DNA of 64,000 bases from Microbulbifer donghaiensis. GTDB lineage: Bacteria > Pseudomonadota > Gammaproteobacteria > Pseudomonadales > Cellvibrionaceae. Made by a program: the position numbers and the translations under genes. The stretch is from assembly GCF_900129095.1 (NCBI RefSeq), contig NZ_FQVA01000001.1, positions 434,001-498,000 of the forward strand, read 5' to 3'. This document shows positions 27,495 through 39,879 of the stretch, one piece after another (the first letter of the stretch is position 1; every line of letters begins with the position of its first letter). The notes under the pieces are model-generated. The model ran no database searches. It saw nothing but the letters and a program-made list of their open reading frames with translations, and had not been told where the DNA came from.

Positions 27495-30400
27495 CAGAAG
27501 TAGTGATTCCAACCTCGATCCGCCAACCCGTCGATGCCGAGGCGCGTTCGCGCGCACTGGATATTCGCCGGAGTTTCGCCGTATCCGCCCCGGCCGGTTC
27601 CGGCAAGACCGGCCTGCTGACCCAGCGCGTACTGAAACTGCTGGCCAGTTGCCAACAGCCAGAAGAAGTGCTGGCGATTACCTTTACCCGCAAGGCCGCC
27701 GGGGAAATGCGCGAGCGATTGATCGAGGCCCTGCACAAAGCCCGCAACAGCGAGCGACCCGACAACCCGCACGATGCGATCACCTGGGACCTGGCCAATC
27801 AACTGCTGCATCGCGATACGGAACAGAACTGGCAACTGCTGCAGATGCCGCAGCGCCTGCGCATCCAGACCATTGATGGCCTGTGCCGCAGCCTCGCCAG
27901 CCAGCTGCCGATCGAGAGTGGCCTGGGGGCACCCGGCGAACCACTGGAGCAGACGCAGATCGCATTTGAAATGGCGGTCGTGAACCTGCTCAAGCATCTG
28001 GACGGCGAGACCCCGGACGGGGATCTGCAGCAACTGCTGCTGCACCTGGACAATGACCTCGGCCAGTTAAACAAACTGCTGCAGATACTGCTGGAAAAAC
28101 GCGAGCAGTGGCTGGGCCCGCTGCTCAGCGTCGGCCACGAAGGCGCGCAGGATTATTTCCATTTCGCCATCGACGAACTGGTGGCGGAAAACCTCGCTGA
28201 CCTCGCCAGCGCCCTGCGCGGCTACGCCGGCGAGCTGATCGAGCTGGCGCGCTATGCCGGCAAAAACCTGCAGCGAGACAATCCCGGCCACCCACTGTGC
28301 AGCTGCGCGGAACTGGACGCCCTGCCCGAAGCCGACAATAGCGCCCTACCCGCCTGGCTGGCGCTGACCGAATTACTGGTGACCGGCAAGGGCGATATCC
28401 GCAAGGCAGTCGACAAGCGCGTGGGTTTTCCGGCGGTCGACAAGAAAGACCCGGAAACCGCGCTTGCCAATGAATACAAGGCGCGCATCAAGGATCTGCT
28501 GGCGGAACTCAGCGAAAATCGGACCCTGCTGGACACCATCAACGAGGTGCGCAAACTGCCCTCGGGCCTGCAGGAAGACCAGTGGCTACTGCTACAGGGG
28601 CTCGCACAGGTTCTTCCCAAACTGGTCGCCGAACTGAAGCTGGTATTCCAGCAGCTCGGCGCCACCGATTACACCGAAGTCGCGCAGGCCGCGTTGATTG
28701 CACTGGGCAGCAGCGATGAACCCACCGACCTGGCGCTGAAGCTGGATGTGCAGACGCGGCATATTCTCGTCGACGAATTCCAGGATACCTCGCAGATACA
28801 GCTGCAGCTGCTGGAGAAACTCACCGCCGGCTGGGAGCCGAATGACGGCCGCACGCTGTTTATCGTCGGCGATGGCATGCAGTCCTGTTACGGCTTCCGC
28901 AATGCCAATGTGGGCATCTTCCTCGATGCGCGCTCAAGAGGCATCGGCGAAGTGCCGCTGGAGGCACTGGACCTGCAGGTAAACTTCCGCTCCGAAGGTG
29001 CCGTGGTGGACTGGGTCAACCGCACTTTCCTGCGGGCGTTTCCGGCCGAGGACAATATCAGCCGCGGCGCCGTGCGCTACCTGAGTTCCCATGCGTTCAA
29101 GGACACCAAATGGCCGGCGCCGGCGGTGAATTTTTACGGTTGTATCGACGACAATGCGCGCAGCCGCGAGGCGCAGCAGGTTGTCGAGCTGGTCAGGGAC
29201 CTGCAGGCCAGGGACCCCGGCGGCCGTATCGCCATTCTGGTGCGCAAGAAGAAACACCTGGGCCGTGTGCTGCCGGCACTGAGTGCCGCCGGTCTCAGTT
29301 ACCAGGCGCCCGACCTGGCACCGCTGGCCAGCAAGATGGTGGTACTTGACCTCCTGAGCCTGACCCGCGCCCTGCTCGACCCGAGCGACCGCATCAGCTG
29401 GCTGGCGCTGTTGCGTGCCCCCTGGTGCGGACTCCAGCTGCCGGATCTGTATACGCTGGCAAACTGGGGCAACGGCGACCTGGCACCCACCGATCCCGGC
29501 GCGCGTCCTTTGCTGTGGGCACTGCAGGAAATTGCCGACATTCAGCTATTGAGCGACGACGGCCGCGCACGTCTCCAGCGCGCTGCCGGCCCAATTCTGC
29601 GGGCCTGGCAACAGCGCGGCCGCAAACCGCTGCGCGCCTGGATAGAAGGCCTGTGGCTGGCACTCGGCGGCCCCGCAGCGGTCACCCAAAAGAGCGATCT
29701 CGACAACGTACAGGACTTCTTCCAGCTATTGGAGCGATTCGACAGCGGCGGCACCATCGCCGACTGGCAGCAATTCTACAACGCACTGGAAAAACTCTTT
29801 GCCCGCCCCGGCCAGGATGCATCGGTGCAGGTAATGACCATCCACAAATCCAAGGGCCTGGAATTTGAGCACGTGCTGATTCCCGGCCTGGACCAGGGCG
29901 GCAAGCCCGGTGGCGACCAGCTGCTGCGCTGGGCGGAATGGCTGAATCGCGACGGCGACAGCCGCTTCCTGCTCGCGCCGAAAAGTGCCCGCGGCGACAG
30001 CGACCCACTGTTCGATTATCTCCGCTATGACAACAGCGAGCGCGAGCGCCTGGAGGGTACCCGCCTGCTCTACGTCGGCTGCACCCGCGCGATCCGCTCA
30101 CTGCACTTGCTCGCGTGCGTCGCGCGGGACGAAAAGAAGGGCGACCTGAAGGCCCCCGGAGCCGCCGCCCTGCTGGCCAGCATCTGGCCGACGCTTCGCG
30201 CCGATGAGGCGAGCGACTGCTGCCACTGGCTGGAAGCGGTGGAAGGCGAAGATCCGGTGCAGAGTGCGGCCGGCAACCGCGACTACCTGCTGCGCCTGCC
30301 GCAGCAGTGGCAGGTGCCGACCATACCGAAGCAGGACTGGCTGGTGCAGTACCGCATGCCCGACTATCTGCCAACGGAAACCGACGAGGCCAATATTCCC

Positions 30401-30943
30401 GAGTTGGGCCAGGTGGCGTTCCGCTGGCTACGCCATGCCGGCACCGTCGCCCACGAGACGCTGGCCGCGATCGCCGAATCCGACCTGCACGACTGGAATT
30501 ACGAGCGCGTACAACAGCAGCGCCCGCTGTGGCAGCTGCGCCTCGGCCAGCTGGGCCTCTACGGCAGCAGTCTGGAGAAGGCCAAGACCAAGGTCGAGCA
30601 GGCAGTATTGAATGCCATCAACTGCGATAGCGGGCGCTGGCTCCTCGACAGCAGCCACAGCGAGTCCGCCTGCGAACTGGAGCTGCACAGCGGTGGCCGC
30701 CAGCTGCGCCGCTCCATCGTCGACCGGACCTTTATCGACGCAGACGGCGCGCGCTGGATCGTCGATTACAAGACCGCCGAACCAGCGGCGGAGGAAGACC
30801 CGGACGACTTTATCGCGACCCAGCTGGAGCGCTATCGCGGCCAGCTCGAGGCCTACCGCAAGCTGTTCTACGCCCGCGGCGAGCGCAATATCCGCTGCGC
30901 CCTCTACTTCCCGCTGCTGCAGAAGCTGGCGGAACTGAACTGA
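27491..30943 (+). CDS. AddA-like UvrD-family helicase-nuclease
   Basis: 1,150 residues, start ATG 27491 inside the upstream stop. SF1A helicase motifs are complete: Walker A SAPAGSGKTGLLTQR (residues 32-46), IQTIDGLCRSLASQLP, Walker B ILVDEFQDTSQIQL (~425), VNFRSEGAVVDWVNR, MTIHKSKGLEFEHVLIPGL (~781) and LLYVGCTRAIRSLHLL. A C-terminal PD-(D/E)XK nuclease carries WIVDYKTAEP (~1090) and QLERYRGQLEAYRKLFY. AddAB-type complexes unwind and resect broken DNA ends up to Chi sites in place of RecBCD. It forms an operon with the AddB-like gene. Confidence 0.9.
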   Translation: MTEVVIPTSIRQPVDAEARSRALDIRRSFAVSAPAGSGKTGLLTQRVLKLLASCQQPEEVLAITFTRKAAGEMRERLIEALHKARNSERPDNPHDAITWDLANQLLHRDTEQNWQLLQMPQRLRIQTIDGLCRSLASQLPIESGLGAPGEPLEQTQIAFEMAVVNLLKHLDGETPDGDLQQLLLHLDNDLGQLNKLLQILLEKREQWLGPLLSVGHEGAQDYFHFAIDELVAENLADLASALRGYAGELIELARYAGKNLQRDNPGHPLCSCAELDALPEADNSALPAWLALTELLVTGKGDIRKAVDKRVGFPAVDKKDPETALANEYKARIKDLLAELSENRTLLDTINEVRKLPSGLQEDQWLLLQGLAQVLPKLVAELKLVFQQLGATDYTEVAQAALIALGSSDEPTDLALKLDVQTRHILVDEFQDTSQIQLQLLEKLTAGWEPNDGRTLFIVGDGMQSCYGFRNANVGIFLDARSRGIGEVPLEALDLQVNFRSEGAVVDWVNRTFLRAFPAEDNISRGAVRYLSSHAFKDTKWPAPAVNFYGCIDDNARSREAQQVVELVRDLQARDPGGRIAILVRKKKHLGRVLPALSAAGLSYQAPDLAPLASKMVVLDLLSLTRALLDPSDRISWLALLRAPWCGLQLPDLYTLANWGNGDLAPTDPGARPLLWALQEIADIQLLSDDGRARLQRAAGPILRAWQQRGRKPLRAWIEGLWLALGGPAAVTQKSDLDNVQDFFQLLERFDSGGTIADWQQFYNALEKLFARPGQDASVQVMTIHKSKGLEFEHVLIPGLDQGGKPGGDQLLRWAEWLNRDGDSRFLLAPKSARGDSDPLFDYLRYDNSERERLEGTRLLYVGCTRAIRSLHLLACVARDEKKGDLKAPGAAALLASIWPTLRADEASDCCHWLEAVEGEDPVQSAAGNRDYLLRLPQQWQVPTIPKQDWLVQYRMPDYLPTETDEANIPELGQVAFRWLRHAGTVAHETLAAIAESDLHDWNYERVQQQRPLWQLRLGQLGLYGSSLEKAKTKVEQAVLNAINCDSGRWLLDSSHSESACELELHSGGRQLRRSIVDRTFIDADGARWIVDYKTAEPAAEEDPDDFIATQLERYRGQLEAYRKLFYARGERNIRCALYFPLLQKLAELN

Positions 30944-30947
30944 TCCG

Positions 30948-30999
30948 TCGGCAAAAGGGCTCCTACAAACCAGCGCACTGTAGGAGCCCCTTTGCCGAC
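30948..30999. repeat. Long inverted repeat, terminator or REP-like
   Basis: GTCGGCAAAAGGGCTCCTACA and its near-perfect complement TGTAGGAGCCCCTTTGCCGAC surround a short loop just after the AddA-like gene. The TGTAGGAG...GCCGAC phrase resembles Pseudomonas-type REP units. It can also terminate the addBA-like operon. Confidence 0.6.
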
Positions 31000-31135
31000 T
31001 CCCAACTTGGCGCGAAATAGCCCTTTTGGTTACAAATGAAACCCTCGCCCTGCCCCTGACTGCTGGGTAGGATAGATGCCCCGATTTGCGCGCCACGCGC
31101 AGCGGCGAGTTGGACCAGAGTAACTAGTGAGCGCC

Positions 31136-32209
31136 ATGACCACACAGCAGTTCGACGACTTGAATGTCGTCTCCCAGGAAGTACTGATCAGCCCCGAGCA
31201 GCTGAAGGGTGAACTCCCGATCAGCAATGCCGCCGAGGCCACCGTGGCCACCGGCCGCGCCGCGGTACGCGATATCCTCGACCGCAAGGACCACCGCCTG
31301 ATGGTGGTGATCGGCCCCTGCTCCGTACACGACGTGGACGCCGCCATCGACTATGCGCAGCGCCTAAAGAAAATCGCGGACCAGGTGTCCGACACCCTGC
31401 TGATTGTCATGCGTGTCTATTTTGAGAAGCCGCGTACCACCGTCGGCTGGAAAGGCCTGATCAACGACCCCTTCCTGAACGACTCCTTCAAGATTGAGGA
31501 CGGCCTGCATATCGGCCGCAAGCTGCTGCTGGACATCGCCGAACTGGGCCTGCCCACCGCCACCGAGGCGCTCGACCCGATTTCACCGCAGTACCTGCAG
31601 GACCTGATCTCCTGGTCCGCCATTGGCGCCCGCACCACGGAATCCCAGACGCACCGCGAGATGGCCAGCGGCCTCTCCTCCGCCGTGGGCTTCAAGAACG
31701 GCACCGACGGCAGCCTGGACGTGGCCATCAATGCGCTGCAGTCCACCGCCAATCCGCACCGCTTCCTCGGTATCAACAAGGAAGGCCAGGTCGCCATCAT
31801 CCACACCGCCGGCAACAAGTACGGCCACGTGGTACTGCGCGGCGGCAACGACAAGCCGAACTACGACTCCGTCAGCGTCGCCGTATGCGAACAGGAGCTG
31901 CGCGGCGCCGGCCTGACACCGAACATTATGGTCGACTGCAGCCATGCCAATTCCAACAAGAACCACGAGCTGCAACCGCTGGTGGTCGACAATGTCACCC
32001 ACCAGATCCTGGACGGCAACCAGTCCATTATCGGCATTATGGTGGAGAGCAACCTGAAAGCCGGCAGCCAGAAGATTCTGGAGGACCACAGCCAGATGGA
32101 GTACGGCGTATCGGTAACGGACAAGTGTATCGACTGGGAGACGACCGAATCGCTGTTGCTGAAGATGGCGGAGCAGTTGCGGGATACGCTGAAAAAACGC
32201 AGCAACTAA
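31136..32209 (+). CDS. aroG: 3-deoxy-7-phosphoheptulonate synthase, class I
   Basis: 357 residues (GTG 31127 would add three). It joins phosphoenolpyruvate and erythrose 4-phosphate in the first step of the shikimate pathway. Motifs: VVIGPCSVHD (metal-ligand Cys), VYFEKPRTTVGWKGLINDP, PTATEALDPISPQYLQDL, SAIGARTTESQTHREMASGL and VDCSHANSNKNHELQP. It belongs to the type with AroF/G/H isoenzymes. The symbol aroG is by similarity; the feedback-inhibiting amino acid cannot be read from the sequence. It is monocistronic between two hairpins. Confidence 0.93.
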   Translation: MTTQQFDDLNVVSQEVLISPEQLKGELPISNAAEATVATGRAAVRDILDRKDHRLMVVIGPCSVHDVDAAIDYAQRLKKIADQVSDTLLIVMRVYFEKPRTTVGWKGLINDPFLNDSFKIEDGLHIGRKLLLDIAELGLPTATEALDPISPQYLQDLISWSAIGARTTESQTHREMASGLSSAVGFKNGTDGSLDVAINALQSTANPHRFLGINKEGQVAIIHTAGNKYGHVVLRGGNDKPNYDSVSVAVCEQELRGAGLTPNIMVDCSHANSNKNHELQPLVVDNVTHQILDGNQSIIGIMVESNLKAGSQKILEDHSQMEYGVSVTDKCIDWETTESLLLKMAEQLRDTLKKRSN

Positions 32210-32231
32210 GCACTGCCAGACCTGTCCCCGC

Positions 32232-32257
32232 GTAGAGGCCGAACTGGCGGCCTCTAC
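32232..32257 (+). terminator. Hairpin after DAHP synthase
   Basis: Perfect 9-bp stem GTAGAGGCC / GGCCTCTAC with 8-base loop, 23 bases after the stop. There is only a weak T tract, so termination strength is uncertain. Confidence 0.55.
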
Positions 32258-32435
32258 CCCATTTGCCGTTCGACAATACTCCCCCTTTTATCGCGCCGGT
32301 TATTGAACTGGCACAAAGCGCTACTACCCAGCATGGTTGATTTAAAAGAGAGCGAACATTAGCTCTACAAGTGCGGCACGAGTGCAAAAACGCGATACAT
32401 CGCGTCCGGAGCCCACCATCGCAGAATCCCTCGAT

Positions 32436-32771
32436 CTAAACTAGAACTATTGTCAGCAATACAACTGACTTCTCCACACCTACAAGGGCATGGTCAGTGT
32501 TACCATTGAGAAATACTATTTGCCCCTTCTTTATGGGCTTTTCGGAATCGGCTGTTTGTAGCTTGATCTCCCCCTCGATACAGTGGATTACCACGGCTCC
32601 TTTCACACTGCAGTAGCCTGCGCGATGCATATTGACACCAGCATCGATTACTAGACGCGCAAGTTCTAGTCCCTCTGTTTTTGCTATTACTTTTGACTTC
32701 TCGGTTTCTAAATCATTCGCCCAAGTCTTGAGGTCTACTACTTCCCCCGCCGAAGCATGATGTGTCGCCAT
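32436..32771 (-). CDS. Small cupin-domain protein
   Basis: 111 residues. A single beta-barrel domain: VNMHRAGYCSVKGAVVIHCIEGEIKLQ (first cupin strand set) and KKGQIVFLNGNTDHALVGVE (second motif with a late His). The first motif lacks the full set of metal-binding His/Glu residues, so metal-dependent catalysis is doubtful. It stands alone, in an AT-richer stretch with other orphan genes. Function unknown. Confidence 0.65.
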   Translation of the reverse strand: MATHHASAGEVVDLKTWANDLETEKSKVIAKTEGLELARLVIDAGVNMHRAGYCSVKGAVVIHCIEGEIKLQTADSEKPIKKGQIVFLNGNTDHALVGVEKSVVLLTIVLV

Positions 32772-33008
32772 ACGTTTTCACCAGTTCCTGAATGTCAAAT
32801 GAACCTATTTTGCGCCCCTCATACAGATCGGTTTCCCGTGACAAAGTGCGGAGCACAACGAGCAGAACGAAAAATTGTTATGAGTTTGCCGACAACAGTC
32901 GAGCTGAACCATTCTTCAACCTTGCATAAATACGGCGAGACAGACCCGACATCAAGACTCGACAGAGACGCTGTTTACCGCCGATTTAGACCTATTGTTT
33001 CGAGTCGA

Positions 33009-33497
33009 CTAGTGTTCATGTGCGCGCTTCCCATCAAATGAGAAGTTTGGAAACTTTGATGTTGCATATATCGAGTGACAGGCTGTACAGGTCTCTATTA
33101 GGCGGTAGTAGTAAAAGGTTGAAAGATCCGCATCGTGGTTCATTGCCGCATCTTCAAGTTTCATTGCCTGAAGATGAAAATAGGAGTCCATTCTCTTAAA
33201 GTGTTCAGGCAATGAACTGGCGAGCTCCTTCTTCTGATCCGGAGTGATCTTCTGATTAAGAATGTAGCTCCCCCTTATCTGCGCACTCGTATCTGCTACA
33301 GTTTCCCAATCAGCCGTTGCTATACCCACAGGTATTATCTGAACAGCGCCGAGAAGTGCGCGCATTTCAGCGCGTAGTAATTCCATGAGTTCAGGTGATA
33401 ACTGAATATTATCTTTCTCCGCAGACGCTTCTTTTGATGTATCAGCCCCCACAGCAAAGGTCAACACGGTAAGAAAAAAGAAGATAATACGGCTCAT
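33009..33497 (-). CDS. Small exported cytochrome-like protein with one CXXCH motif
   Basis: The best start is Met at 33497, giving a clean signal peptide (MSRIIFFFLTVLTFAVGA, cleavage near ADTS). The mature ~145 residues are helical and end with ETCTACHSIYATSKF, a single C-terminal heme c attachment motif as in cytochrome c' and c556-type four-helix proteins. It is probably periplasmic. The partner is unknown; no redox gene is adjacent. Confidence 0.75.
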   Translation of the reverse strand: MSRIIFFFLTVLTFAVGADTSKEASAEKDNIQLSPELMELLRAEMRALLGAVQIIPVGIATADWETVADTSAQIRGSYILNQKITPDQKKELASSLPEHFKRMDSYFHLQAMKLEDAAMNHDADLSTFYYYRLIETCTACHSIYATSKFPNFSFDGKRAHEH

Positions 33498-33655
33498 TTT
33501 AACCATAATCACGCTGTCCCGGCATCGTCAGACACCTCTCTTTCTGTTTCGGCTAGACTTCTTTCTTCTTCTGCGCTGGTCGACCCGACCCAGGCAGCAT
33601 CAATAAAAGCTGCAACATTCTACCCTCAAGTACTCTGTATTTTTCCCACACTTCA

Positions 33656-34399
33656 TCAGTGATGCTTGTAACCACGCTCCAGCTCTACCAAATGCGGCAA
33701 TAGTTCGGAGTGTTTTTGCACATGAAAAATGAAACGCGGGACGTCTCGCTCTGTTGATTGCGCCATGAAAGGCTCACCCCAGAAACTTAGCAGTGCTTCG
33801 GTTTCGCCGCTGTGCGCACTTTCAGCCAGAATAAATGAAATGGTTTTACTCAACCTGCACCAATGGGGCTCCCTCACCTTTGGGTGTCCTGAACAAGCTA
33901 GAATCCTTGGCTGCACCACCTCCGTCCATAAACTTTTCTGACTTTCATCCAGAACAAACTGTATGGAGGTGATCATAGGGTTCTCTACCGCAGATCTTAG
34001 TAACGAATCAAATAGCGGTTCTGGTCTATACATCGATAGACAGACATTGAACCAAATGGCATCACCTGCCATTTGGCGAGAAAACCGCTCACTCTCGGAC
34101 CGCAACTCGCGCGGACCGACAAGAATCACATCGGGCGCCCTAATCGCCGCCCGTATTTTGTCAACCGTGTTTTCAGTCCGTTCGACTTGCTCGGCGGTAA
34201 TTTCATTATTCCTTGTATGACGCATAAAGTTGATAAACAAAAGTCCCAGCAGGGCAAGTACGATAGGGAATATGACGTGCTCATCCACAATGTGGAGTAA
34301 ATGTAAGACGATAGCGATAACGGCCGCAAGAATACCCGCTATCGCATCCCATTCATAACCCAGTAGTTTCTTAAGTTTCACTATTTGCCTAACGTTCAA
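33656..34399 (-). CDS. Two-helix membrane protein of unknown function
   Basis: 247 residues. Two N-terminal hydrophobic helices (WDAIAGILAAVIAIVLHLLHIV and VIFPIVLALLGLLFINFM) anchor a soluble domain (residues ~85-247) with a VILVGPRELRSESERF segment and a late ISFILAESAHSGETEALLSFWGEPFM. The general look recalls membrane-anchored phospholipase-D-like or effector proteins, but no catalytic HKD motif is seen. It lies in an AT-richer patch with orphan genes. Not recognised. Confidence 0.65.
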   Translation of the reverse strand: MNVRQIVKLKKLLGYEWDAIAGILAAVIAIVLHLLHIVDEHVIFPIVLALLGLLFINFMRHTRNNEITAEQVERTENTVDKIRAAIRAPDVILVGPRELRSESERFSRQMAGDAIWFNVCLSMYRPEPLFDSLLRSAVENPMITSIQFVLDESQKSLWTEVVQPRILACSGHPKVREPHWCRLSKTISFILAESAHSGETEALLSFWGEPFMAQSTERDVPRFIFHVQKHSELLPHLVELERGYKHH

Positions 34400-35125
34400 C
34401 GTTCGTATCGGATCATCCTGAGCCTGTTGATCATCGAGTTTTCCAAACTACTTGTTTTTAATTATTCGTAAGAATGGCATTACCAGAAGTAAAACCTACA
34501 ACTTAAGACGTCGCACAGCACATATACAGGAAATCCTAATTAGAGTAGAGAAATAAAGCGAAGTGAAAAGCTGATAAAATTGAGCCTACTTCAGCAGCAT
34601 CAAAAAGCTATCCCTCTGTCCGGGTGATTGACGCTTAGTATATCCTCGGCGGTTATGCATATTCGCGACAACCTGTACATCACGGGCCCCGATTTACAAC
34701 TGATAGTCGATGCATTGCAATTTTTTGTTGATGCAAACTTGACCGTCGATATCACCAATCCCCCAGACCGTCCACCTGTTTGATATCACGCTGGCCCGAC
34801 CACTCCGGATTCACTGCGAAGGCAATGGCCAACCCGTGTACTCGCAGCGATTTTCAATCTAACGCGGCCTGCTTAGGATAGTCCTAATGGAGTATGGGAT
34901 AGAAATACAGCCTGCTCCGAAGGGAATGGCGGGAAACACCTTCCATCCCAGGTTTTCGAAGAGTTGCAGGTCAACCAGTCCAACGACCTGCCATAATGCC
35001 GCCGCATGGACTGGAACTACGCGACAAGCTAACGGTGCCGTTTAGCCGCCCTTGATGGCCAAAGCGACATAGGAGAAGACACCGTAGACTTTCGAGTGAA
35101 GCAGCTTGCTAGGCGCAAGATCCTG
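34400..35125. other. Intergenic stretch of about 725 bases
   Basis: The only frame of interest is 34655-34783 plus (42 codons, begins MHIRDNLYITGPDLQLIVDA), too short and without a ribosome site to be called. Nothing else is recognised; it is probably eroded DNA. Confidence 0.4.
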
Positions 35126-35752
35126 TCAGTGGGGGTGTGGGGCAGATTGGGGGTGTGGCCCCTTCGCTGACGACTTGGTTGCCGCCTCCCATAGTCCCTC
35201 TACATAGTGGACGTAGGCCACATACGCTTGGACATGGCGACGACCCGCCACGACATCGTCTGGATCGAAGTCTTTGTGGGTCATTGCAGTATGAAAATGC
35301 TCGTGCAGACCCTTGCGGATTGTATCTGTGAGGAGCTCCTCCACGGCCTCTTTCGAGCCACTATCGAGCGCTTTGTCGGCTGCAGGAATGGCGGGACCAA
35401 GGTCACGACCTGCCGCTTTCAAACCGGTATAGGGCGCACCTTCGGACCCACGATGGACGCGGACAAGAGTCTCAAAAAAGAACGTATCTGCCAGACTCAT
35501 TGCCCTCGGCCCGAGTTTACGGACAGACAGCGTGTGATCGAAAGCGCGACGAATTTCCGGTTCATCGTTCTTTGGAACCCATGGCAGTACCAGATTGACG
35601 TTACCTGTATCGAGTGCTTTCTTCGCGAGTGTTACTACCGGCCCGTCCAAGGCATCGCAGTGGGCTGTGGCCGGGCTAGGCAACAACACCAATGTTATCA
35701 ACAGGCTGAAGAATACGGTCGGCACCAGATAAGCTGGTCTGTGCGAAATCAT
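35126..35752 (-). CDS. Exported DUF6448-like protein
   Basis: 208 residues from ATG 35752, which gives a signal peptide (MISHRPAYLVPTVFFSLLIT, cleavage after ATA). The mature part opens HCDALDGPVVTLAKKALDTG, followed by VNLVLPWVPKNDEPEIRRAFDHTL. A helical region ends with GRRHVQAYVAYVHYVEGLWEA, and the tail is His/Pro rich. This is the pattern I know from uncharacterised DUF6448 proteins. The 29 residues upstream in the frame are not part of the gene. The His-rich tail may bind metal. Function unknown. Confidence 0.75.
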   Translation of the reverse strand: MISHRPAYLVPTVFFSLLITLVLLPSPATAHCDALDGPVVTLAKKALDTGNVNLVLPWVPKNDEPEIRRAFDHTLSVRKLGPRAMSLADTFFFETLVRVHRGSEGAPYTGLKAAGRDLGPAIPAADKALDSGSKEAVEELLTDTIRKGLHEHFHTAMTHKDFDPDDVVAGRRHVQAYVAYVHYVEGLWEAATKSSAKGPHPQSAPHPH

Positions 35753-36169
35753 GTGTTTTTCCCTTCGGATTGATAGCCCCGCGGTAACTAGCGTTGCCGT
35801 TTTCGGCCGAAAAATCGCGCCGCGACCTGGCGGCGACATTAGCTTTCTGGCGGGATGTAATACTAACTTTGTTGAAGTGGCGCTAAAGCTCGCACTATAG
35901 AGTTTTAAGTGGGTATGTGGGATACCACCAAATGGTTATCAGGACCCCGACTGGAAGTTCCACCCAGGGTGAAATACCGTTTGTTCAGGGGGCTTGATTT
36001 TCCAAGAGCGAAAGATCATGTAAGAATGCCCGATGCGGTTACCAGACAAGCTTTCTTCTGACATTTATGACACTCTGATTTGCTAAGAACGGCACCGAGC
36101 GGCGTAGAGTTTTACAGGAGAACATTCTCGATTGAAGCTCAACAACTTTTTCCTGCAAATAGAGTTAAA

Positions 36170-36195
36170 AAGGGGCGACATTTCCGCCCCCTCTT
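36170..36195 (-). terminator. Terminator hairpin, leftward
   Basis: AGGGGCG / CGCCCCT stem with short loop (36170-36192). On the minus strand the stem is followed by TTTTTAAC, so it terminates leftward transcripts such as one through the small frame at 36214-36285. Confidence 0.6.
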
Positions 36196-36213
36196 CACTT
36201 GTCTAGCAATAAT

Positions 36214-36285
36214 CTAAAAAGCAACGCCAACGAAAATCGCAAGCGTCAGCAGTCCCCGCGCGTTCTGATTCAGCCATCTGGGCAT
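36214..36285 (-). CDS. Possible 23-residue membrane peptide
   Basis: The frame reads MPRWLNQNARGLLTLAIFVGVAF then a stop, i.e. one basic-flanked hydrophobic helix, ending 20 bases before the leftward terminator. No ribosome site is clear, so it may be the C-terminal relic of a larger membrane protein instead. Confidence 0.25.
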   Translation of the reverse strand: MPRWLNQNARGLLTLAIFVGVAF

Positions 36286-36324
36286 TGACGATGCCGCTGA
36301 TTAACCAGCACCGTCGTCGGGTAA

Positions 36325-38883
<2,559 letters not shown>

Positions 38884-38907
38884 ACACCAACAGGCGAATT
38901 ACTTTCT

Positions 38908-38938
38908 CGCCAGGAGCCACGGCGGCTGGCTCCTGGCG
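38908..38938 (+). terminator. Hairpin after katG
   Basis: Perfect 11-bp stem CGCCAGGAGCC / GGCTCCTGGCG, 25 bases after the stop. No long T tract. Confidence 0.6.
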
Positions 38939-39348
38939 CGTGTCGCGAGTGACTAAAATCAATTGAAATACATTGAATACCATCGTTAAAAGCCATCGTT
39001 AACTGCTGCCAACCACCCTCCCTTCCCTCGCCAGATTTACGTCCATGCTTTCTGGAAAATCGGGAAGAGAACGACTGTGGAGCAACACAGTATCAGAGTA
39101 TCGGTGATGGCCTACCTAATGGTGATCAAGTCTGCGCTACAGCGCGGACTTCTACCGCGGCGAATCTCTGAAATCGACGATAGACCGGCGCTGCGCGATC
39201 TAGAATTCTGTATTAATGCGAAGTTTTGCCTGCCGTCCTTTGCCCGGGCGCCACCCAACAACCCATGTAACTGTTCGCTGCGTCGATGGTTGCAATGGAG
39301 TACAGGTAATGGAAAATCCATCCGGACCTTCTAACCGGTAGTCACCAC
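38939..39348. other. Intergenic region after katG
   Basis: About 410 bases. A frame of 85 codons (39077-39334 plus) has no motif or protein-like pattern and overlaps equally long reverse frames; I do not call it. Confidence 0.4.
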
Positions 39349-39819
39349 ATGCGTCTCCCTGATTGCCTCGGCGCGCCCTATCCGCGGCTGGCACTGTACC
39401 TGCCCCACCGCCCGAACGACTTGGCGCAGCTTTTAGATGCGCCCAGTGCCTCGGCTCTTATCGCTGCCAACTCAAACCATTGGCGCAAGATAGTGACCTT
39501 GCTCGCGAAGATCGCGAGCCCCGTTGCCGACGACTGGCGCAACTTCAGGGATCAAGCGTTGTTCCAACAGACGGCCCTCTGCTTTGCACCGCAGCTCAGC
39601 GACACCGCCGCGTGGCACTGGATCGGTGGCAAGGACAATCTGCAGCGTTTCGCTAATTTGCACCACAATGCGCAGCCTTTGCCCAACAGCCCCGAGGTTC
39701 TCATCGATCCGGAGAAGCAGCTACTGCTTACTCCCTACCCTGATTATCGGCAACTCAGTAATGCGTTAGTGGCGCAAATCCGCACCGTCTTGGATGACGA
39801 GGGCTTCTACAGGACCTAA
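39349..39819 (+). CDS. Hypothetical protein (156 aa), DUF6942-like
   Basis: Reads PRLALYLPHRPNDLAQLLDA, then WRKIVTLLAKIASPVADDWRNFRDQALF, AAWHWIGGKDNLQRF and a C-terminal LIDPEKQLLLTPYPDYRQLSNALVAQIR. The length and the WHWIGGK/LLTPYPDYRQ phrases fit a small gammaproteobacterial hypothetical family I recall as DUF6942. No export signal. Single gene. Function unknown. Confidence 0.6.
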   Translation: MRLPDCLGAPYPRLALYLPHRPNDLAQLLDAPSASALIAANSNHWRKIVTLLAKIASPVADDWRNFRDQALFQQTALCFAPQLSDTAAWHWIGGKDNLQRFANLHHNAQPLPNSPEVLIDPEKQLLLTPYPDYRQLSNALVAQIRTVLDDEGFYRT

Positions 39820-39879
39820 ATCCCCCGTAGCGTAATTTGCCGGGGAACTCGCGAATCGGAGGGACGGAACAAATTTTAC

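Noticed and set aside
39077-39334. 85-codon plus frame after katG
   Set aside because: Overlapped by equal reverse frames, no ribosome site and no recognisable pattern.
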